This document shows positions 1-11,800 of a stretch of DNA of 64,000 nucleotides, one piece after another. The translations under genes and the position numbers were made by a program. This DNA comes from Anisakis pegreffii (lineage: Eukaryota; Nematoda; Chromadorea; Rhabditida; Anisakidae): NCBI GenBank assembly GCA_035041965.1, contig JAPYMA010000751.1, forward strand, positions 29,989 through 93,988. The letters run 5' to 3'. The notes under the pieces were generated by a model, which was given only the letters and a program-made list of their open reading frames with translations, was not told where the DNA came from and made no database searches. Positions within the stretch are counted from its first letter, which is position 1. The number at the start of each line of letters is the position of its first letter.

Positions 1-275
1 TAACGAGTTGTAGCTTAACAAAAGACTACAATCGACGACCAAAATACCCGGAATTGCTGAGGCATCCGTTCGTGGAGAAGGCCAAGCGAGAGCAGTTCGA
101 TATGGGTGCGTACATAAAGGAGATCATGGAGGCGGACGAGAGGGGACGTGAGTCGTTGCTGCAGAACGTGAGCATGGTGGTGGACGAACAGCCGGCGGTC
201 ACTGCGCTTCACCACACGTCTGCATCCTCTTCGAACCGAACCACTCCCACCGAGGCCATGATGCAGCAGAGTTAA
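1..275 (+). CDS. MAP2K7-like dual-specificity kinase, C-terminal end (partial)
   Basis: The 3' end of a protein kinase gene that begins left of the window; the frame is open from base 3 and stops with TAA at 273-275. The first residues contain LTKDYNRRPKYPELLRHPF, the tail of the kinase domain (subdomain XI; the Arg of RRP is the conserved structural Arg). The RPKY..LL.HPF form, followed by an acidic amphipathic tail (about EQFDMGAYIKEIME), fits MAP kinase kinases of the MKK7/MKK4 group that activate JNK or p38. MKK7 is the closest by memory. The last 40 residues are Ser/Thr-rich and end with a poly-Gln-like MMQQS. ATP-binding and activation-loop motifs lie outside the window, so the subgroup cannot be confirmed. 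An AATAAA at about 981 is a possible distant polyadenylation signal. Confidence 0.72.
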   Translation, partial: TSCSLTKDYNRRPKYPELLRHPFVEKAKREQFDMGAYIKEIMEADERGRESLLQNVSMVVDEQPAVTALHHTSASSSNRTTPTEAMMQQS

Positions 276-1094
276 CGTTATTATTAATGATATTATTGAA
301 AGGTAGGTTACGAGTGTTTTGAGCAGTGTTGATCTTTGATGTTTGTTGAGTAGCTGAATATTTTACTGTCTATGATCTAAGATATTATTATGATTCTGCT
401 GTTTTATTTGTTGTTACATTATTATTATTATTATTATTACATTGGAGGATTACTGTAGGATTATTACAGGACACTTCGATGATTAGTGAATGAGGCATAA
501 CGTTATGAAGTATCCGATAGAAATAGTTAAAATAGGTTCAGTTGGAAGGTGCTTTCGATTACTTTACTAATACTAATGATAATAGTAATAGTAATAATAA
601 TAATAGTAACGTATTGTGTCGGTGATACTCGAGGTATAAGATTGATTATTGATTTAGGTTGGATATGCGATGATGTGATACTGATTTGTATTTGTATTGT
701 ATTTAGATATGTAATAGTATTATGTTTTATGTTGTTGTGCAGCGATGTTTATTATGTTTAACGTTATAATTACTGTATGAAAATGAAAATAGAGAAGTTA
801 GTAGTGTTATATTAAAGAGTTCAAATGAAGGCTCGTATGAGAAGCCTCTATTCAAATGATACCTTTCTTATGTATGTATATATATATCAAATGATATTTA
901 TTATCAGTGATGTTTTTTATTATATAGTATTTATTTTGTTTATTATATATAGAATGATAGCTATTCAATGATAGTAGATTAATAAATTGGATTGAATCGT
1001 TTAATTTGGTTTAATGCATCGGTGTTGGCAGTGATGAGAACATTATTTTAGGCGATCACAGAGGGAAGGCAGCGTCAGGTTTTAGGTGATCGTG
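276..1094. other. Intergenic: MAP2K-like 3' region to GNPAT start
   Basis: AT-rich DNA of about 0.8 kb with an ATT/ATA microsatellite at about 417-441 and TA-rich runs near 870-950. No coding signal on either strand. It should hold the 3' UTR of the kinase gene and the promoter or outron of GNPAT. Confidence 0.6.
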
Positions 1095-1123
1095 ATGTTG
1101 GGGTCGTGTGCAGATGGTAATAG

Positions 1124-1154
<31 letters not shown>

Positions 1155-1768
1155 GTGCAGCAAATGGAAAAAATTGATAATAGTGAAGTGAATGAAAAAG
1201 GCGATCAGATGAAACGGGACGGGCAGTGATTCGGCAGGAGGAGCGGTATATGTGGATTGGTTGGCCAAGGTAGATGAGGTGGGTGGGGGCTTGGCCTGGG
1301 TGAGTAGACGCAAACACTTTACCGTGAATGAGAAACGACTGAAAAAAGTGGATGGTAACAATTACATGCTGGTGCCTAAACCAAGTGTGCAAGAAATCAT
1401 CAATGAAGTGTTGAACTCGAAACGAGTTAAGGTATTACTATTATTATTACTTTACCTGGATTACCTAGATGGCAATGAGGCTGTCATGAAACGTTTGTAA
1501 TGTTACTTTAGGATTGTTATTATTATTGTGACTATGAGTTAAAGTTAGGTTAGTGTGATTGAAGTTTAGTGAAAGTGTTGTTGAGAAAAGCAGATTAATT
1601 AATTCAGGAAACAATCAGCACAGAATCAGAAGCACGTGGTTTGAAGGATGAAAAAATGGTTTTGTCAGAGGCGCGGCGCATTTTAGAAGAGATGACCCAT
1701 CGGATGCATTTACCTGCGATGCGTTGCATCGGTTATGGCATTGTATCTGTTGTGAAGGTGGATTTAGT

Positions 1769-1810
<42 letters not shown>

Positions 1811-4800
1811 GTAATGAGTTAACGGAATTCAGAAGCTCTTTGACGGTGTCTTCGTGAACATAGCGCAATTGGAACGGATTAAAGAGATGTTTAAAAATGA
1901 TGTGGTGGTGTTTATGCCGACGCATCGAGTGAGTTTATTATTTAATACGGTTGCGAGTTAATGCTTTAAAATGCTTGTTTGCATTTTAAAACGCTGGCAA
2001 TAAGGTTGCGAATGGTGTTTCTTTAAGAACGATTAATGCTTTGGCCACTCTCGATCGCATGAGATCGAGGAATGAATGATGCATCGGCAAAATATGTGAT
2101 GTTGTAGACGTATATGGATTTTTTGTTGGTGTCGTTGTTGTGCTTCGATATGGATATGCCAATGCCGATAATTGCTGCTGGAATGGACTTCATGAACTCG
2201 AAACTGATGGGGGAAGCGTTGCGCAGATGTGGCGCATTCTTTATTAGAAGAATGTTTGGCAATGTAATTCGTTTTATTATTTTTATGTTATTATTATTTA
2301 GCATTAATGCATATATGTATCTATTGAAGTTTCGATGAGAAATTGTATTGTTTTATTGACGGATTCATTTCAAATTGATTCATTGACGAAAGAAATTTTT
2401 CATTGTTTTCATTGATTGAAACCGATGAAAATTTGATTTGAAATGGCAACAAAATTTGAGGATAAATTATACTGGTCGATATTCACGGAGTACGTTCAGC
2501 GGCATTTGATGAACGCAGATTATTCGTTGGAGTTCTTTGTGGAGGGCACGAGAAGTCGCTCGGGAAAGAGTCTGCACCCGAAATACGGCTTATTGAACGT
2601 CGTCGTGGAACCGTTCTTGCGTTGCAAAGTGTTCGATATGGTAAGCGATATGATGCGTGTAGTTTAGATAGATGTCTTTTATGTTGCAGCGAAATATTTT
2701 TTATTTCCTTTTGTGCGCTATTAATATGAAAATGTTCGTTTGTTAATTGTAGAAAATCGTACCGGTAACGATAAACTACGATAAGATATTGGAGGAGAAA
2801 TTGTACGCGTACGAGTTGTTGGGTTTTCCGAAACCGAGGGAATCGACATCAGGTGTGAAGAGTTATTTAGTTATTGTTTTGTGAGCATTCATTTATTATT
2901 TGCTTATTTTGAGGTCTTTTGAAAGCACTTCGCATTATGAATGAGAAATTTGGTCGTGTTTATATGACGTTCGGTGAGGCGATCTCACTCCGAGACTATT
3001 TTCGTGAATCGTTACCGCGTTCTGAGTTCGCTCGTATGGTGAGTTGTTTGGTGATTGTTTCAGCTGGTTTGTTGAGTAATCGTTGTTATTATTATTTCAG
3101 CCATCGGATCATTTCGAGTTGTCAACGCAACAAAAGGCCGAAGTGCGTAAATTAGGGCATCATATCGTTTGTGTGCATAATCAGAACAATATAACGTCGA
3201 TATGGCCGTATGCGTGTGTGATCCTTTTGAAGGTTTTTTGAAGAATAGTTTGTTGTTTATTGATTGTGATCGACGACGTTTCATTGCAGTTGTTACAAGA
3301 GGCCGTGTGCTCGGCTGAGTGCAGCCACTCGTCCGGAAAGGTTCAGTTGAGTGATCTATCACTTAAACTTAATGAGTTCGTCGGGTTGGCCAGGAAACTG
3401 CAGAAACGAATTCATATTCAGTCTGATGTGAACGCTGATTTGAGGTTATTGTTATTATTTATTTGTTTACGGTTATGAATGATAGTGGATCTATTCAGAT
3501 ATTATTTGCGATTACATTCGGATCTGTTTAATGGATTAGATAAGTGGATAGGATCGTCAGAAACGGATTGCACTCAACAGATTCAGTTGGAACTGGTGCG
3601 GTATCCCGTACCACAAGAGAGTTTTATCAGTAGAGAGTGTTTGGAGCGTTCTGTTGCCCATGTGATCCTTTCGAATTATGCTAATCAGGTATTTTTTGGT
3701 ATTGTTTTTATTATTATTATTATTATTAATACCAGTTCATTTAAGGTTTATAATGAATTCGTTGATATCAGTTTATTGTGCACGATTGTGACGGTTCAAA
3801 ATGGAATTCATTATGAAGACGCAGAGAAATTGTTTTGGTATGTTAAGTTGTTTTCGTTGTGGTTATGATTGCTTTGTGGTTATTATTATTTAATTGTATT
3901 GCAGTCGTTCGAGGGAGATGTTCGAGCATGAATTTGTGTGTGTGCCGGGACGGGATGAGGGCAGGAGGTTGTTTCAGGGGGCATTGGAGGTGGTCAGGAG
4001 GGTAGGGTTGGTGGGGATGGACAGCCAGAGAAATATTTTCGTTTATGAGGACGAATACGAGTCAGTGGCTTTTCTGGCTGAGTTGGTTCATGTTAGTTGT
4101 TGTTATTTTTATTATATTATTGTTGTTGTTATTATTATTAGTAGTAGTAGTATTATTGTTAGTGGATTAATTTTTACTCGATGTGCAAGTAATATTATTA
4201 ATTATTGTATTTGACTGCGGAATATTGAATATTGAATTAGTATTTGACTGCAACGTTTAATTATGCAAAGTATTCACGTCTCTCAACTAATTAATTACTC
4301 GGTTGGCCTGCTCGTCTAGCCAGCGGGTGGCGTGAATTGAGACTATAACAATGCGCACGGAAACGTTGCGGGCATTGTGGCCTGCAGCAACGTTACAAAC
4401 GTTTGATAGCTTGTCCAATGCAGGTAATTGATATATTTGCAGCCATTCGTAATCGTATATCAACTGGTCGTGGACACCTTATTGAATGCTGTCGGTACGA
4501 CAGTGAATCGTTCAGTTTTATTAGTTGGTGTTCAAAGGAGAATCGTGGATATGTTACGACTGGAGCAGACGCGCATTGAAGACGACGACAATTATAATAT
4601 GAAATCAAATTGTGAAGCGTCGTCGTCGTCGTCGTCATCGCTGTTGTGTGTGTCTAAGCATTCGGACTCGAAAATGGCTCTGTCGAAAGCAATTTCATTG
4701 AGTTCGCTATCGTCAGATCCAATCAAGAATGCGTGGCAGTCATTCGTATCGCAGAAAATTTTGATTAAGAATGTTAGTTGATCCGATTTTTTGATTTTTT

Positions 4801-5009
4801 TTTGTGGATGAATTGAATTGTGATGAGATGAAGATGGATAGTAGAACGCAACTGACCTGAAATGAATTTTTTTCGAATTTTAGGTTAATGATGGACAGCA
4901 GCAGCAATATGTGGTGAGTGCAGAAGGTTTATGCGAGATTTGGAATGTATTGAACTCGATCAGTCCATTCACTGTGCATAAAATGAATGCACTTAAATCG
5001 AAACTGTAA
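1095..5009 (+). CDS. GNPAT: Dihydroxyacetone-phosphate O-acyltransferase (GNPAT), 15 exons
   Basis: Acylates dihydroxyacetone phosphate at the luminal face of peroxisomes, the first step of ether-lipid (plasmalogen) synthesis. Exons by phase: 1095-1225, 1308-1431, 1608-1757, 1833-1928, 2108-2263, 2461-2640, 2753-2852, 2914-3038, 3101-3232, 3290-3444, 3499-3688, 3746-3837, 3905-4091, 4443-4772, 4884-5009. They sum to 2274 bases, 757 residues plus stop (human about 680). Visible acyltransferase blocks: HX4D as PTHRTYMDF, split over exons 4 and 5; [24 protein letters not shown] with PKYGLLN; and [13 protein letters not shown]. The C-terminus is SKL, a peroxisomal PTS1. Exon 1 (ATG 1095, Asn-rich) and the 83-bp first intron are the least certain part: phase fits, but the acceptor lacks a pyrimidine tract. 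Intron 13 carries a foldback repeat arm. An insertion rich in Ser lies near residue 660. Confidence 0.93.
4257..4436 (+). repeat. Foldback repeat arm A, inside a GNPAT intron
   Basis: About 175 bp that recurs in inverted orientation at 5524-5705 with roughly 93% identity by eye. It contains the GC-richer core CTCGTCTAGCCAGCGGGTGG. It lies within intron 4092-4442, a few bases upstream of the acceptor of the penultimate exon. The ends (AATTATGCA and TGCAGGTAATT) are imperfectly inverted, as in a small transposon. Confidence 0.85.
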
Positions 5010-5034
5010 TCGATTGACAAAGTTATGTAATAGC

Positions 5035-5065
<31 letters not shown>

Positions 5066-5829
5066 GTTATTATTATTATTATTATTATTGTTATTATATT
5101 ATTATTGTGGTTATGATTATAATAATTAATTGTTGACGACATCTCATCGTGAGTTTTGCTGTGAAATAGATGATGGAATGCATTTTAATAAGTGTTATGT
5201 CGTTAAGAGATTCGTTTGAGTTGGATGTATCTGCCATTGATATTTGCCATTTGCCCGTTGCCAATGTGGTTTTCGATTCGTGAATTCACTTAATTGATTT
5301 GTTACGGTAGTGAATGTGATATAGTTTTGAGTGATTGATATATTGTTGTTGTGTATTTTTATTGTTGTTATTATTATTATGACTTTTGAAGGATGCATTT
5401 ATTTATTTATTTGATTAAAAGTAATTTAGTAATCAGTATTGTTTTAAAGCAGTACAATTGAATTGTTTGAATGAGTGCAATGATCGATCTCGTCTCGATC
5501 TATCTTCATTTTCATAGCAATAATAATTACCTGCATTGGACAAGCTATGAAACGTTTGTAACGTTGCTGCAGGCCACAACGCCAGCAATGTTTCCGTGCG
5601 GCGCATTGTTTTAGCCTTAATTCACGCCACCCGCTGGCTAGACGAGCAGGCCAACCGAGTAATTAATTAGTTGAGAGACGTGAATACTTTGCATAATTAA
5701 TGCTCGTAGCTAAATACCAATCACAACTCTAATAAAATAAGTAATCCGCCGATCGCTCACAGCGATTATTCACAAAACAAGCACTCGATTCAAGTCCAAG
5801 TAACAATAATAATCAAGTTTCAGTACGTG
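5010..5829. other. Intergenic: GNPAT to lipase
   Basis: Begins with an interrupted ATT microsatellite (about 5036-5100), then C-poor DNA, then foldback arm B (5524-5705). The last 125 bp before the lipase ATG are A/C-richer and probably hold its 5' UTR. No separate gene seen. Confidence 0.6.
5524..5705 (-). repeat. Foldback repeat arm B, downstream of GNPAT
   Basis: Reverse complement of arm A, 1.1 kb away. Between the arms are the last two GNPAT exons and the 3' flank. The core is preserved; differences include a few substitutions and a 2-base insertion (GCGCACGG versus GCGCCGCACGG). Confidence 0.85.
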
Positions 5830-8800
5830 ATGAATATGATCAAAACGGTGATCGCATCCTCATCGGGCGCATCGTCAAGTGATGATCGCAGACACCAAAC
5901 CGCCAATACTCATTCGTCAACTAATAACAAGTCATACTCACGCTATTGTGCGTATCACATGAATCGAGGTCGTATCCGTAGAAAATTTGATTTGAGTAAT
6001 ATGGATAACGATAGCGATAGTACTAACAATAATAGTAATCAACTCGGACCAAAATTATCGGTGCAACGCTCAGCGATATTTGCATTGCTTGAGAAGGTTT
6101 TATTTTAGTTGTTATTTTTTGTTGTTGTTTCTGAAATGTGTGTTAGCAATTAAATTGAATTTTCAGTTAGCAGAAGAGAACGAGAGATACTTCATGAAGC
6201 AGTCAGTGAATAGTGATTACATGAAACGATTGCAGAAGGCATCTAATGAGATACTAGCATGCTCGTCGACGATTCACAGTGATTTATTGTTATATTTATT
6301 ATTATTGTTATTATTATTATTGTTATTATTATTATTATTGTTATTGTATTATTTGAATATTAAGTAGAGTTTTTAAAAAGTAATAATAATCTACAGGAGT
6401 GATTCATGAATTGCAAACACTCGCACCAAAATACGATTACGATGAAAAGACACCTGGAAACGGCTTCAGGTGTGTGCACGATTTATGCATTAGATTGGTT
6501 GTTCATTTTTAGGTTTTGATTAGTTTTAGATTTTTGAGAATTTTTTTGTGGGGGTCGATGTATTTCAGGTCGATGTTTTTTTGTATTTTTTGGGGGTATT
6601 TTAGGTGAGTGATTTTTGTATATTCTAGGTCGTTGATATGTGTATGTGATCAGATAGTGTTGCATTTGATATCGCTGCTAAGAGATTGCTCTGAGTATCG
6701 ACACGCCTCACTGCTGTCGTTTCATCGTATTTCGTATTTGTGTCGTGAATTGGAGAGTTATTGTGCCGCAATGAAATTCGTTCTGTTGGCCACTCAACAG
6801 GTAATTTGTTCTTTTGTTTATTTATTTGTTTACTGTTGTGTTTATTTATTTGTTTACTTGTTTACTGTTGTGTTTATTTATTTGTTTACTTGTTTACTGT
6901 TGTGTTTATTTATTTGTTTACTGTTTTTGTTTATGTTGTTGTTGTTTTGATCGATTTAAGGTATTAGAAACACAAGAGAAGTTAGCCACAGACTCGCTGT
7001 TTCCGCCGTTGGAAGATGATTATAGGAAATATGAGGGTTTAATGAAGAGCATCGAGGCACTGGATGCGTCGTGTTTCTATGGAAGGCCGTTGGGTTTTCA
7101 GGTAGCATTCTTATTATTATTATCATTATTATTATTATCGTTTTTTATTATTTTGATTTGGTGGTGCGAATAATAATAATAATAAAATTGAGTTCACTCC
7201 ATCGATCGGTCGAATATTTCGATTCATTGGCGTAATATTGGCCACATATAGTTTGTCGTGGGAGAAGGGTCAGAGTGCGTTCGGTTCGCTGATCAGCTCG
7301 GGCAGATTCATAGTGAGTCCTGAGGAACGGGCGGCACGCATTCTTAAGGTGGTATATTGGCTTGTTGTTATTTTGTGAATAATGTTATCGAGTTTGTTTT
7401 GAGGTGACACGTGAGGCAGACATCGATTTCTGTAAGGGATTTTGGAATCTGTCTGAACTCGGAAATGTGAGTATTATTATTATTGTTTTATTAATAGCAG
7501 TGGCAGCAGCATTTCATAACCGTAACTGTTTTATAATATGGGCATTTGCTTGTACGAGCTTGCTCGCGTACGACCCCTCCCCCCTCCCAAGTAAAAAGTG
7601 CCTGTTTTTATACATTTTGATTGGTTGATTCTTTAAAATTCATAATGAGATTGATGAAGTAGTTTGTGTTTAAGGTATCGCAATTGTTCTGTCCGAATAT
7701 GGCGGTGAACGATGTGAGGGAGATAAATTTTATTGGTCCGATATCGATGCAGAGCAATCAGAAGATTAATATTGGTAGTAATGACGAGGACGATATTAAT
7801 ACTGATAACGTTAGTGATAATGGTATTGAGAGTGCGAGCGGTAGTTCATTATGTGTACGGTCATGTTCGTGTCGTTTGTCAAGCAAAGAGAAGTCGGGTT
7901 TTGGTATGGTTCGAATACCCGAGCCATCAGCACATACTGGCGTCAGACCGGTGAGATTACGAGTACTCTCGTATGCACATCGTGAAGCATTGGTGAGCTT
8001 TGGCGTTTGTGATTGATTCTGATTTTTATTATTATCATTATTATTAATTTGTTGAAGAATCGGCCAGCCACATCAACGTCATTCATATCGCCGCCGTCGT
8101 CGTCGTCGTCATCAAAATTTCGTACGGCACAACACGAATCACTATCGCCATATCTACTGTTTCATTGTCACGGTGGTGGTTACGTGGCAACCACATCGAA
8201 ATCACACGAGGTAGGTTCTTTAATACTTCGCTGCTTAGTAGCATTCTTAGCATGGACTATGTTATTTATAGTGTGCAAATGCTTTAAATAGTGATCAATG
8301 AAAAAAATATTTTAAAATTGTAAAATTCATCGCTAATTTTTGATATAGATTAATGCAGAAGCTGTGCAAAATTAATGAATTTAGAGTAATTTCGTGAAGG
8401 ATCGATGATCAGCGTAAATAGTAATCAATTAAGTGTATATCAACAGCAGCTGCTTAGTGAAATTATTAAGAGATCTTTCAGACATATCTGCGAACGTGGG
8501 CAAAGCAATTAAATTGTCCGGTCGTCTCGATTGACTACTCTTTAGCACCTGAAAATCCATATCCTCGCCCTACCGAAGAAGTACTTTATGCTTACGCATA
8601 TATCGTGAATAATCCGTCTGAATTTGGTGAGTGCTTTTTGTTTGTTTAGTTTTTATTTGATAATAATAATGTTTTGTAGGGTGGACAGGTGAACGATTAT
8701 GCATGGTTGGTGATTCAGCTGGTGGTAATTTAATAATGTCAGTGAATTTACGTCTGATTGAACTGAATGTGAAACGAAAACCGGACGGTTTGGTGCTTTG

Positions 8801-11800
8801 TTATACTCCGTTTTTATTTCAAGTTAGTTGATCATAATAATTCTATTGAATGATTTGAATTGGAACATAAAAATATTTGAAGTGTTTTAGTATTCGATTG
8901 CAGTGCTTTATGTATTAAGTATTAAAATAGCAAATGAAGTATTTATTCTATGAAATTTGAAGCATTTAATGCGATTAGTTAAATGTTTGGTGCATTTATC
9001 AAAAAGTATGGTTGTGTGTTGATTTGTAGTACCTGCCGTCACCTTCACGTTTGCTCAGTTTCATGGATCCGTTGCTTCATATGGGTGTTGTTTTGCGTTG
9101 CGTTGATGGTTAGTCGTATATTATTGTTAGTGTTTTGTTGTTATCGTTATAGTTAGTTTTGGTATGATTTTAGCTTATACAAGGCAAACAAATGAAATTG
9201 ATTCGGAGTCGTCAACGAGCAGCAATTCAGCGGTGCGTGCTTCTTGCAAGAGCTGCAATACATCTACTGCTTCATTATCATCATCAGGTAATCATAAAAA
9301 TGATCAGACGAATCGTCGCCATAAGAGTCTATTGGAATATGTGGAACAAGTGCAGCGTGCAGCTCAGCAAAAAAGGACTGCAGCTGCAGCTGCAGCAACA
9401 GCTGCAGCGACACGTCGTAATGGTATGCGTAGTGGTGTGCTTAGTGCAGATCATCGAGCAAAATCAACTGCGCACAATTTCGAGGTGTCATATTTTGAAT
9501 AATTTCGTTTGTTGTGTTGTGTTGTTTTTAATGTGCAGTGAGCTGAAAGCCGTCGGTTTTTGTTTACTATTTGATATTATGCGTCGTGCAGATCGATGAT
9601 CATAAGAGAGCAGGCAGTTCAGTGACCGCAATAATCGATTGGTACGATTTGATCGAGTGATCAGATCAAGACTTGATCTGATTTTTGTTTGTTTGATGTG
9701 TGCAATTGATTGGTGTAGAGTTCGAATCGCCACAGTGTATACTGCGATAGAGGTTCGAATCGCGAAAGGAGTGCGAATTGCGATGAAGGCACGAATTGCG
9801 ATAGAGTTGCGAATCGTGGTAGGAGTGCAAATTGCGGTGAAAGTACGAATTGCGATAGAGTTGCGAATTGTGGTAGAAGAACTATGAAGGGCCTCTCAGA
9901 GCGGTTAATAGAGCGTGTAAGAGTAGGTGGATTGAAGGGCTGTTCATCGTCGATCGTCTCATTGCTGAATCTTGCTGGAACACCACCAGATGGAACAGCG
10001 GCAGCAGCATTAGCGACAACAACTCCTCGCTCAGCTACTCTTTCTACTGGTCTGTCAGCAGCAGCAGCAGCATCTCAAGCCACATCGTCGTCACTATCCG
10101 AGTCATCTGAAAGCGAATCAGTTGCATCTTCGAGTCCGTTCCCGTCACCGTTACAATCGCCCTCCGACGCACAACCACCGACTCGAATCGACCAACTAAC
10201 AACACAACAACAACGACCACAAGAAACAATCCCAAAAGTAATAATATTTCTCTCATCAATTGTAGCAAAACGAAATTGAATCAGTACTCGACAGTAGGAT
10301 GCGATTTTGTAATGAATACTTTATTTGTAGATTTAGTTTGAGCACTTAATTCATTCGATTCGACATCTTATTCGATGAAGTGACTGACATCCTTCTCGTT
10401 AATTGTATCGAAACTGTCATTCAGTTTATTCGTTTCAAATTACTGTTGTTTAGGATAGTGAGGGCGTGAGCGAAGTTCAAAATAAAGCAACTGATCCGTT
10501 AAGCATTCATATTTCATCGTCAAGTCCATATCACCGTAAATTAATTCGCTATTTGCGCTCACATCAACTTACAAAACAGTTAGTTTTTGCTTGTAATATA
10601 TTTTAAATATAATCAGTATATTATAAAAATGCATTTAATAAAGGTGGTTAATTTATTTTATTTGATTTAAATGTTTTCGCGTAATTTAGCTCGCTGACGA
10701 TTATAAATAAAAACGGATCTGTTATGGAGGGGGACGATGCAGATGACAGCAATGAAACGAGTGAAGTTAATGCTGATCTGGAGGATAATTTTAATATGAA
10801 TAATAGTAATAATATTAATAATAATAATAATAATGCTACAAGTGTGGATGCAGTTGAGAGTGGTCCCCAACAAGGTTCGTCTACAACAGCAGATAATCAA
10901 GAAGTACGATTTTATTTATTATTATTATGTATTATTATTATTATTGTAAGTTTACAGTTTTATATTATTAAAAAATTGTTGTTGTTATAATTGTTAAGGT
11001 AACACAAGGGGAAGAGGGCCGCCATGGTGAGGAGCACGCTGTTAAACGGGATGATTTAAGTTTAAACTTAACAGCAAAAAAATTTGTGATGAGAACGCGA
11101 ACAGCGCATTTGACTGCGCTCGCTATTGACAACATCTCGAACTGGTTCCATCGCAAAGAAACTCAAATTGAGGCTGATAATAATGGTAATCAGAATGTGG
11201 TTAATACTACTGTTGTGGAAGACAGTGGCGACGATAAAACTGATGCTGCACGTGATATTAATGGAGATGATTATGGTATTGATAATGTTAATAATAATGG
11301 TGATATTAATATTCACAATAATAATGATAAGTTGAAACTGGATCGTACAAGCAACAAGCTTTTTGGAGTGTTACGACGCAACAATGCTCATCGTCATCAT
11401 GATAATTATAACAGTAATAATAATGGTAATAATAATGGTAATGGTAATGGTAGTAATAATAATGGTAATTGCGATAATGTGGAACAAATTAAAGTGGATG
11501 GATTTGGTGCGATGAAGGATAGCTGTGGAGATAGTAATGTTAGTCTTGATTATTCACTTATTTGATAGTTGATTTATTTATATGGTTGAATTGTTGATTA
11601 AAATGCTACAAAGGGCAGTTGATTAGAAGAGTTTTATGAACAGAGATGCGACGAGACTGAATATAATCAAGGGGAGAGTGGATCTTCACAATTGGAAAAC
11701 TTGTTGAGACGTGATGTACCTCGTGAGCCATTGATATCCCCGATATATGCATCTGCTGAGCAACTGAAACAGTTACCGCCAATGTGGTTCATTGTAGGTT

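Noticed and set aside
6080..6367. Poly-Leu ORF and other ORFs built on ATT/GTT arrays (for example 6609-6967)
   Set aside because: They are reads through intronic microsatellites; the real exons occupy only part of them.
7546..7602. G/C-rich intron patch as a possible promoter or ncRNA
   Set aside because: It matches the right end of the MITE family.
9718..9770. GTTCGAATC motifs like tRNA B boxes
   Set aside because: No A box, acceptor stem or anticodon arm can be folded around them; they are part of the coding 18-bp repeat region.
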